Origin: Clostridiales bacterium
Lineage (GTDB): Bacteria > Bacillota > Clostridia > Christensenellales > Christensenellaceae
Length of the DNA stretch: 12,812 nucleotides
NCBI GenBank assembly: GCA_003510345.1
Contig: DOMW01000260.1
Span: 1-12,812, forward strand
Reading direction: 5' to 3'
Shown: positions 7,555-12,812 of the stretch, piece by piece
Position numbering within the stretch: the stretch's first letter is position 1
Layout: every line of letters begins with the position of its first letter
Made by a program: the position numbers and the translations under genes
The notes under the pieces: model-generated
The model's input: the letters and a program-made list of their open reading frames with translations, nothing else
Told to the model about the DNA's origin: nothing
Databases searched by the model: none

Positions 7555-8292
7555 ATGAAAGCGAAAATAACGTATCTTGACAACAGCGGTTTCGCGGTGG
7601 AACTGCCGGATCACTTTTTTGTGTTTGATTACATGAACAACAGCGCACTTCCCGGCAAAAAGGGGCTTTGCGGCGGCGTGATAGACGAGGGCGCCCTAAA
7701 GGGTAAAAATGTGTTCGTGTTTGTTTCGCATATCCACGCGGACCATTACAACCGGAGTATTTTTAAATGGGGCGGGATGGCTGAAAGGATACACTACATA
7801 CTTTCCCATGATATACAGCCTGTGCCAAACGCCATAATGGCGGAGCCGGGTAAAAGCTATGAGGTGGAGGACGTGCGCGTGGGCGTGCTGCGCTCGACGG
7901 ATGAAGGCGTCGCTTTTGTGGTGAAGGCGGAGGGGCATACGGTCTACCATGCGGGCGACCTCAATTGGTGGCACTGGGAAGGGGAAGACCCCAAATGGAA
8001 CGAGGATATGGCGGCGGCTTATAAAAAACAGATAAACAAGCTGAAGGATATCACGCTGGATATCGCCTTTGTGCCGGTAGACCCAAGATTGCAGGGAAGC
8101 TTGCTGCTGGGGCTGGATTATCTGATGAATACGGCGCGTGTGAAGCATGCCATTCCCATGCATTATGGCAGCCGCGGCGATGTGGTGGCGCGCGCGATCG
8201 GGTTTTCTTCCTTGAAGGGCAGAAAATACAAAAAACTCGTGCAACCGCCGATGAAGCGCGGGGAAAGTGTGGATGTAAACCTTAGTGTTTAG
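7555..8292 (+). CDS. MBL-fold metal-dependent hydrolase
   Basis: This is a 245-residue metallo-beta-lactamase-fold protein. The metal-binding signature is SHIHADHYN (HxHxDH, His59/His61/Asp63/His64). HAGD (~132-135) supplies the next metal ligands, and PMHYG (His203) fits the last one, so the di-metal site looks complete. The sequence resembles the UlaG/YtnP-like 'L-ascorbate lactonase or unknown' branch (Lactamase_B_3 type), but the substrate is not readable. An aromatic insert with NWWHWEGEDPKW follows the HAGD motif and probably lines the active site. GGGGAGGG lies 9-15 bases before the ATG. The gene follows thiI by 33 bp on the same strand, so it is likely co-transcribed; a link to sulfur metabolism is not evident. 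Confidence 0.8.
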   Translation: MKAKITYLDNSGFAVELPDHFFVFDYMNNSALPGKKGLCGGVIDEGALKGKNVFVFVSHIHADHYNRSIFKWGGMAERIHYILSHDIQPVPNAIMAEPGKSYEVEDVRVGVLRSTDEGVAFVVKAEGHTVYHAGDLNWWHWEGEDPKWNEDMAAAYKKQINKLKDITLDIAFVPVDPRLQGSLLLGLDYLMNTARVKHAIPMHYGSRGDVVARAIGFSSLKGRKYKKLVQPPMKRGESVDVNLSV

Positions 8293-8312
8293 CTGCCCGC
8301 TTGGCGGGCAGC
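8292..8312 (+). terminator. GC hairpin at the end of the MBL gene (terminator-like, no U-tract)
   Basis: GCTGCCCGC (8292-8300) and GCGGGCAGC (8304-8312) form a perfect 9-bp stem with a TTG loop, beginning on the last base of the stop codon. The following CCGTATAATC has no U-run. It may therefore be a 3' stabiliser or an inefficient or factor-dependent terminator. Confidence 0.45.
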
Positions 8313-8328
8313 CGTATAATCATTAACC

Positions 8329-8443
8329 GGGGCATACACGACCAAAAGGAAAGACGTTTAACTGCCCGCGCGTGTTCAGCGAATGTTGTACTCCCTGCAT
8401 TGCCTATCAGGACGCGGTCGTTTCACTTTTGATGACATGCCCC
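8329..8443 (+). ncRNA. Predicted structured RNA with a long interrupted stem (unknown family)
   Basis: The ends pair as GGGGCAT (8329-8335) with ATGCCCC (8437-8443). Moving inward, further segments pair in register: CAAAAG with CTTTTG, GAAA with TTTC, GAC with GTC, then CGCGT with ACGCG after a 13-nt left-side bulge. An apical AATG...CATT stem caps it. The right side is nearly continuous, so the fold is unlikely to be random. I cannot match it to a known riboswitch, 6S RNA, SRP RNA, tmRNA or T-box. No promoter or terminator is clear, so it could also be a processed 3' UTR structure of the MBL transcript. The energy has not been computed. Confidence 0.35.
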
Positions 8444-8466
8444 ATTAAAAAAGCATTGCTTTCTTT

Positions 8467-8551
8467 GGGGTTCTTAGGGGCTTACCCCTAAGCCGCCGAA
8501 GGCGGAATACTATAAATGCGCCGCAGGCTCCTTGACCGCCGAGGAATACCC
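8467..8551 (+). repeat. Dispersed repeat, copy 2 (plus orientation)
   Basis: This holds GGGGTTCTTAG, the hairpin CTTAGGGG-CTTA-CCCCTAAG (8473-8492), GCCGCCGAAGGC with its own CCGCC-GAA-GGCGG hairpin (8493-8505), a 26-nt spacer, and CCTTGACC-nn-CG-n-GGAATACCC ending at 8551. It matches copy 1 (1621-1703, minus strand) block by block. Weaker similarity may continue to 8614 (ATACTT...AAGCAG), against 1531-1577 in copy 1. Confidence 0.6.
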
Positions 8552-8655
8552 GCGTCCCCAATGGAATACTTGAAGATTTACATAAATGGCCGTACTATAA
8601 AAAATGAAGCAGGGATAAATTGCGGGCGCTTGCCACACCTCGTTACCATCAAAAC

Positions 8656-8684
8656 TTGAGTTTTCACCGTCGTTGACGTATAAT
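8656..8684 (+). promoter_or_regulatory. Strong sigma-70-type promoter upstream of the kinase
   Basis: TTGAGT (8656-8661), a 17-bp spacer, and a consensus TATAAT (8679-8684) are present. Predicted initiation is near 8691, which leaves a leader of about 50-75 nt before the kinase coding region. It implies that the kinase-GerMN-ECF group is its own transcription unit. Confidence 0.75.
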
Positions 8685-8698
8685 ATCTGTAGTATTCA

Positions 8699-8724
8699 CA
8701 GGTAACTGCTCTAACGGCTACCTG
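8699..8724 (+). promoter_or_regulatory. Leader hairpin of the kinase transcript
   Basis: CAGGTA (8699-8704) pairs with TACCTG (8719-8724) around a 14-nt loop, just inside the predicted 5' end. It could protect the 5' end or affect initiation downstream. No known element was recognised. Confidence 0.35.
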
Positions 8725-8822
8725 AAAAGAAATGAGCGTGAGCTGCTATTTTACGGCTGAGTAAACTGCTATATTCCATTCGCTGGAGATTCGTTGTAAT
8801 CTACCTTGTCGTCGTCGCCATC

Positions 8823-10196
8823 ATGTTTGTGATCATCGCGGTTTCACTTTCCTCTGTCGTGGAAGATTTTTTGTACAGGCAGAGGATCAACAGCCACCGG
8901 GAAGAAGTGAGCAGCATCGCGGTGCAGGTTGCGCCCTACCTCGAACAGTCCGACGCAACGGAAATGTATAATATTGCCACTAAAGCCGGCAGCGATATCG
9001 TCGGTCGGCTCTTGATATTGAGCAGCTCGGGCATTGTGCAGGCGGATAGCTTATCCCAGCTAAACGGCAGCAAGCTGAGCGTGAGCGAGGTAGACGATAT
9101 CATCTATGGAAAAAACGCCACGTCTTACGGCAGGCATAATATATACGACAGCGCGACAGGCGATTATTTTCCCGCGCTCTATACAACGTCCTCCGTGACG
9201 AGCGGGGGCGCGATCATCGGCGTGGTGCTGCTTTCCGCGCAGGTTTCAGACGTAGCGGGCGCGACCGCGCTGCTGCGGCGGCAAATGCTGTGGGTCTTTA
9301 TGATCGTAAGCGTCGTCATATTCGTGTCCAGCATGATATTGACCAGTTTTATTATACGGCCGGTGCAGGAGCTGACCAATGTGGCGGTGAAGATCGCGAA
9401 CGGTAACTTTGAAAGCAGGGCGAATATAAAGGGAAAAAGCGAGATTGCCGAGTTAGGGCATACGTTCAACATGATGAGCGACCGCCTGCAATACATCGAC
9501 CGGCAAAGAAGCGAGTTTGTTTCGGACGCGTCGCACGAGCTTAAGACGCCGCTCGCGTCCATGAAGATATTGGTGGAGTCGCTGCTGTACCAGGATCATG
9601 TGGAGGAACCCGTCTACAAGGAATTTTTGGCGGATATCAATGGAGAGATCGACCGCCTAAACGGGCTTATCACTGACTTGCTGCTTTTGTCTAAAATGGA
9701 CGGCGACATACTGAAAATCAATGTGGAGCGCGTCGATTTGAAAGAGCTGGCGGAAAAGTGCGCAAAGTCGCTTGAGCCGATCGCGCATACGAAGAATATT
9801 ACGGTAAAGGTGCGCGCCGCGGATGACGCCGCGGTGGAGGGCGACCCGCTCAAAATAAGGCAGGCCGTGCATAACCTGATGGAGAACGCCATAAAATATA
9901 CCGGGGAAAACGGGCATGTTGCCGTATCGGTGAAACGGGACGGGCAATACGCGGCTATCCGCGTGGAAGATGATGGCGTGGGTATGAAGGAAGAACACCT
10001 GCCACATATATTCGAGCGGTTTTACAGGGTAGATAAAGCGCGCGCGCGCGATACTGGCGGCACAGGGCTGGGGCTGCACATTGTGCGGCGGATCGCGCTG
10101 ATGCACGGGGGAAGGATAGAAGTGGAGAGCAACAGCGGCAAAGGCTCGGTGTTTACATTGATTTTACCATTACAGGTAAAAACTGAGGGGAATTAA
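8823..10196 (+). CDS. Sensor histidine kinase (HAMP-HisKA-HATPase); true start uncertain, upstream of 8823
   Basis: From ATG 8823 this is 457 residues: a residual hydrophobic segment, an extracytoplasmic sensor region (~15-150), a second membrane helix (~155-178), HAMP (~178-230), HisKA with SDASHELKTP (phospho-acceptor His ~238), and HATPase with NLMENAIKYT, EDDGVGM and GGTGLGLHIV. The catalytic core is intact, in the PhoR/WalK/ResE class. ATG 8823 cuts the first membrane helix in half. The frame stays open to 8742 and encodes RLSKLLYSIRWRF-VVIYLVVVAIMF, a normal kinase N-terminus. Yet it has no ATG, GTG or TTG upstream of 8823. CTG at 8757 or 8766 is possible, or there is a lesion. The next gene begins directly after the stop. 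The response regulator usually found upstream is missing. Confidence 0.88.
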   Translation: MFVIIAVSLSSVVEDFLYRQRINSHREEVSSIAVQVAPYLEQSDATEMYNIATKAGSDIVGRLLILSSSGIVQADSLSQLNGSKLSVSEVDDIIYGKNATSYGRHNIYDSATGDYFPALYTTSSVTSGGAIIGVVLLSAQVSDVAGATALLRRQMLWVFMIVSVVIFVSSMILTSFIIRPVQELTNVAVKIANGNFESRANIKGKSEIAELGHTFNMMSDRLQYIDRQRSEFVSDASHELKTPLASMKILVESLLYQDHVEEPVYKEFLADINGEIDRLNGLITDLLLLSKMDGDILKINVERVDLKELAEKCAKSLEPIAHTKNITVKVRAADDAAVEGDPLKIRQAVHNLMENAIKYTGENGHVAVSVKRDGQYAAIRVEDDGVGMKEEHLPHIFERFYRVDKARARDTGGTGLGLHIVRRIALMHGGRIEVESNSGKGSVFTLILPLQVKTEGN

Positions 10197-11168
10197 ATGA
10201 AGAGAAAAATTACGGCCATTTTACTAATAGTGGCGCTTGCGGCGTTTTGCTTGTGCGCTTGCGCGCCCCAAATAGACGAAGAAACGCCCATAGACCCGCG
10301 CCCGGAATCCGTAAGCAAGGACAAGGCGACGGTGCGGCTGTATTTCGGGTATCTGAGGAACAGGCTGCTGGTGGGGGAAAATCGCTCGTTTGACGTGCCT
10401 GTAAACGAAAGCCAGGAGACGGCGATCATAGAACAGTTGATCGACCCGGGCAGTTCGCCCACAATGGTGGATTTTGTGCAGCTTATCAACCCGGACACCA
10501 GTGTGGTGAATATTTCGTCTGAAGGGGAATTCCTGTTTGTGACGTTAAGCAGGGAATTTCTCCAGCCGTTTGGAAACGTGCCGCAAGAGGGCGGCGGGGA
10601 AGAGGCGGACTATGAATCCGGCAGGAAATTTCTTGCCGTTTATTCCATTGTGAATACGCTGGTCGAGCAGGGAACGTATTCGCGCGTTTCCATATTGATC
10701 GACGACGAGGGCACGGGGAATGGCCGCCCTATCACAAACGCGGAAGCGGGGCTTGCGGCTTTGGGCAGCGAAAACGCGGACGACCCGGCCGAGACATTTG
10801 CGCGGAACGGGGAAATCGTATTGGGCCCGCGCAACACCATGCGGGAGATCCTTGCCGCCGCGGAGAAAAACGAGTGGGGTACGCTGTACGAATATATCGC
10901 GTATAAAGACGCCTCCGGGGCGGATAAGCCTTCGCTCGATACTTTCAGGAACGAGCTTTCCACAGCGAAGTTTTCCATCTCGAATTTTGAGGTCGAGGAC
11001 GACGTGATGATGCAGGACGGCACGGCCAATATCGTCATGGTGAATTATGAGCTGAAGCTTCAGGGCGGGGAGGTAAGCGTGCGGGCGAATATCCCCGTGC
11101 GGCTGATACGGGAAAACGACGTATGGAAAATAACCTACCCCACGTTCAAACAGAAATTTATGTCATAA
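10197..11168 (+). CDS. GerMN-domain lipoprotein
   Basis: This 323-residue protein has a lipoprotein signal: KRK, a hydrophobic core and LCAC with Cys22. A GerMN domain (~45-175) follows, with VRLYFGYLRNRLLV, an 'FLFVTLSREF' strand and the hallmark FLAVYSIVNTLVEQG. The C-terminal part (~205-323) contains EILAAAEKNEWGTLYEYI and ends VWKITYPTF, resembling NTF2/DUF4878-like domains of bacterial lipoproteins. GerMN domains occur in the sporulation protein GerM of Bacillus and in actinobacterial LpqB, and are thought to bind envelope or peptidoglycan-related ligands. It starts on the base after the kinase stop with GAGGGGA upstream, so coupling is likely and a role as partner or modulator of the kinase is inferred. 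Confidence 0.8.
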   Translation: MKRKITAILLIVALAAFCLCACAPQIDEETPIDPRPESVSKDKATVRLYFGYLRNRLLVGENRSFDVPVNESQETAIIEQLIDPGSSPTMVDFVQLINPDTSVVNISSEGEFLFVTLSREFLQPFGNVPQEGGGEEADYESGRKFLAVYSIVNTLVEQGTYSRVSILIDDEGTGNGRPITNAEAGLAALGSENADDPAETFARNGEIVLGPRNTMREILAAAEKNEWGTLYEYIAYKDASGADKPSLDTFRNELSTAKFSISNFEVEDDVMMQDGTANIVMVNYELKLQGGEVSVRANIPVRLIRENDVWKITYPTFKQKFMS

Positions 11169-11180
11169 GGGAATACGTGT

Positions 11181-12599
11181 ATGAAACGGATGCTTTGCCT
11201 GCTGCTGCCCGCCCTGCTGCTGCTTATATCCTGCGGCGTATGGACGGACGACGGCGGAACCGAATATGAAAAAGAGCTTTTGATGCGGGAAGTAGACTTA
11301 AGCCCGTCTATTGTCATCAACCCCGTGCTGTATTTTTTGAACAGCGCGGGCACGAAGCTGGAAGCGGAAACGCGGGAGCTAACCGTGCCGCAGGACGATA
11401 TGCGCGAGAAATATGTGGTGCGGGCGCTGCTGGGCGGGCCGGTATCGTCTTCGCTTTTGCCTGTCGCGCAAGGATATGAACTGCAAAACATAGAGCTTTT
11501 GCCGGATGTGGTGAATGTGTATTTGAATAAAGAAGGGGTGCGCAGGGAAACGGAGCTGATCAACATGAAAATGGCGCTTGCGGCCACGCTCTCCGACTAT
11601 ACGGGAAAGACGTTTATCAACGTATTTGTAAACGGCGCGCAGGTAGGGTACCGGGGTGTGCCCACGGGCGCGCTGCAAAAATCAAATGACGACCTTTCGG
11701 AAGAGCTGAACCTGATGCAGCAGCGCGCGCAGGCGGACAGCCCCACGTTGCAAGCGGTGTTGTATTTCCTGGATTCGTCCGAGTCGCTGCTGCTGCCCGA
11801 AACGCGGCGGCTGGCGTTTCACGAGAAGGACTATATAACCGTGCTGGTAGAACAGATGATAAGCGGGCCAGAGGACGCATACAGCCACAAGCCGGTGGTG
11901 GAAAGCACGCTGATCCTGCGGGGGTATAACATCGCGGACAATGCGGGCGGTAAAAAGACGGTGCAATTGAACTTCAACATGGAGCCGTTTTTCGGGTCGC
12001 AGAAGTTTATAGACAGCAACAGGATGGCGGTGGCGGCGCTTACGTTCACCATTTGCGGCTTTATGCCGGATGTGACGGGTATAGAAATATTGGTGAACGG
12101 CAGAAGCACGGGCGGGGCGGTACATAGGATAAGCGACTACCAAGAGCTGCTGGGGTCGAACCTGCTGCTGTATTTACAGAGCGGCACGACGTCGCGCGTG
12201 CTGTTGGGCGTGGACAGGGTGATCGCGCAGGAGCAGTCCTACCACCCGATGGTGATACTGACCGAACTGATGCGGGGGCCTTCCGCCGCGGATAACATAA
12301 GCGACGTGGAATCGACCATGCCTGTGGGGGTAAGCGCGGAGGATATAGCGGATGTGTATATCGCGAACGATATCATTGTGCTCGACATCAGCAAAAACGC
12401 GAAGGAGGTCATGCAAACGGTTTCCGCGGATACGGAGTTTGTCATGGTGTTTTCCATTGTGAATACGCTGACCTCCATCGAAGGGATACGGAGCGTGCAA
12501 TTTCTGGTAGAGGGCGAACGGGTGGAGTATTTGCGGGAGGGCGGCGTCAGCATCATAGACCCAATTATGAAAAATCCCGGGATCATAAGATATTCATAG
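11181..12599 (+). CDS. Lipoprotein with three tandem GerMN-like domains
   Basis: This 472-residue protein has a lipoprotein signal with LISC (Cys18). Three repeats follow, each opening with a LYFL/LLYL strand and closing on an 'I.VFVNG / IEILVNG / VQFLVEG' strand: ~48-152, ~190-308 and ~327-455. The middle part of each has the GP turn (LLGGP, MISGP, LMRGP) typical of GerMN. Only the third keeps the hallmark VFSIVNTL, so domains 1 and 2 are diverged. Family members usually carry one or two copies. It lies 12 bp after the first GerMN gene, has AAGGGAA before the ATG, and probably acts at the outer face of the membrane. Its target is unknown. Confidence 0.75.
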   Translation: MKRMLCLLLPALLLLISCGVWTDDGGTEYEKELLMREVDLSPSIVINPVLYFLNSAGTKLEAETRELTVPQDDMREKYVVRALLGGPVSSSLLPVAQGYELQNIELLPDVVNVYLNKEGVRRETELINMKMALAATLSDYTGKTFINVFVNGAQVGYRGVPTGALQKSNDDLSEELNLMQQRAQADSPTLQAVLYFLDSSESLLLPETRRLAFHEKDYITVLVEQMISGPEDAYSHKPVVESTLILRGYNIADNAGGKKTVQLNFNMEPFFGSQKFIDSNRMAVAALTFTICGFMPDVTGIEILVNGRSTGGAVHRISDYQELLGSNLLLYLQSGTTSRVLLGVDRVIAQEQSYHPMVILTELMRGPSAADNISDVESTMPVGVSAEDIADVYIANDIIVLDISKNAKEVMQTVSADTEFVMVFSIVNTLTSIEGIRSVQFLVEGERVEYLREGGVSIIDPIMKNPGIIRYS

Positions 12600-12623
12600 T
12601 TTTCGAGGTAGAAAGGGGTAGCA

Positions 12624-12812
12624 TTGAATACAAAAAAAATAACGACGGCGGCGGTGATGGCCGCGCTGATATTTGTGGTGACGTGGCTGGTGCGCATACC
12701 GGTCGCGCCGGGGTATGCCGCGTACTTTAATTTTGGGGACGTGGTGATCTATAGCTGCGCCTATATACTGGGCGGGCCGCTTGCGATGGCCGCGGCGGCG
12801 GCGGGCAGCGGG
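12624..12812 (+). CDS. ECF transporter S component, N-terminal part (runs off window)
   Basis: A TTG start at 12624 follows AAGGGG by a few bases; the frame runs to the window end (63 codons). The protein begins NTKKITTAAVMAALIFVVTW, then VRIPVAPGYAAYFNFGDVVIY and YILGGPLAMAAAAAGSG. The 'YFNFGDVVI...LGGPL' stretch is the signature of the ECF-type S-component family (PF07155-like), which binds a vitamin or related small molecule in the membrane for the shared EcfAAT module. The substrate cannot be told from this fragment. It lies 24 bp after the GerMN gene and may share its transcript. Confidence 0.7.
   Translation, partial: MNTKKITTAAVMAALIFVVTWLVRIPVAPGYAAYFNFGDVVIYSCAYILGGPLAMAAAAAGSG

Larger units (their letters stand above)
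8293..8822. other. Gene-free stretch between MBL gene and histidine kinase
   Basis: No credible gene is seen between the MBL stop and the kinase. In order it holds the GC hairpin, a predicted long-stem RNA (8329-8443), the second copy of the dispersed repeat (8467-8551), weak similarity to the other intergenic stretch continuing to about 8614, a strong promoter (8656-8684), a leader hairpin (8699-8724), and an unannotatable N-terminal extension of the kinase from 8742. A response-regulator gene, usual upstream of such kinases, is absent. Confidence 0.65.

Noticed and set aside
8329..8443. 6S RNA, tmRNA, SRP RNA or T-box identity for the long-stem RNA
   Set aside because: None of the diagnostic sequences (T-box AGGGUGG..CGCGG, SRP apical GGAA loop in context, tmRNA T-loop) is present, and the length is short for 6S. 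It was left as unknown.
8823..8861. ATG 8823 as the genuine kinase start
   Set aside because: It leaves only about 13 hydrophobic residues of the first membrane helix and has no Shine-Dalgarno site. It is kept as the reported coordinate only because no conventional start lies upstream.
10036..10049. CG-dinucleotide run inside the kinase
   Set aside because: It encodes the ordinary ARAR stretch of the F-box region (RVDKARARD) and is explained by high GC codon use.

Overview
The window looks like a chromosomal segment of a fairly GC-rich member of the Firmicutes/Clostridia, possibly a gut lineage such as Christensenellales. That placement is inference. It rests on the cysteine desulfurase (NifZ/YrvO type) + ThiI pair, GerMN-domain lipoproteins behind a histidine kinase, an ECF transporter S component, a class A PBP with a long cytoplasmic N-terminus, and GGAGG-type ribosome binding sites. 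No phage, plasmid, insertion sequence or CRISPR array is visible.

Layout. (1) 1-1416, plus strand: the C-terminal part of a sugar-type solute-binding protein, then a YhhN/TMEM86-like membrane protein. (2) 1417-2024: a gene-free, hairpin-rich stretch with a CGTCATTGCG palindrome and one copy of a dispersed repeat. (3) 2025-4997, minus strand: a 990-residue bifunctional class A penicillin-binding protein. It is divergent from (4) 5202-8292, plus strand: cysteine desulfurase, ThiI and an MBL-fold hydrolase. The desulfurase mRNA appears to be leaderless. (5) 8293-8822: a second gene-free stretch with a GC hairpin at the MBL stop, a predicted ~115-nt long-stem RNA, a second copy of the repeat in opposite orientation, and a strong sigma-70-like promoter. 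(6) 8823-12812, plus strand: a sensor histidine kinase with no conventional start codon and no adjacent response regulator, two GerMN lipoproteins, and the beginning of an ECF S component.

How the genes fit together. The desulfurase supplies persulfide sulfur to ThiI for tRNA 4-thiouridine. The kinase and the two lipoproteins look like an envelope-sensing unit, resembling in outline the actinobacterial MtrB-LpqB pairing. The most unusual material is in the two gene-free stretches. They share a conserved block in inverted orientation, in which a hairpin keeps its pairing although the stem sequence differs. The second stretch lies where the kinase's response regulator would normally be.
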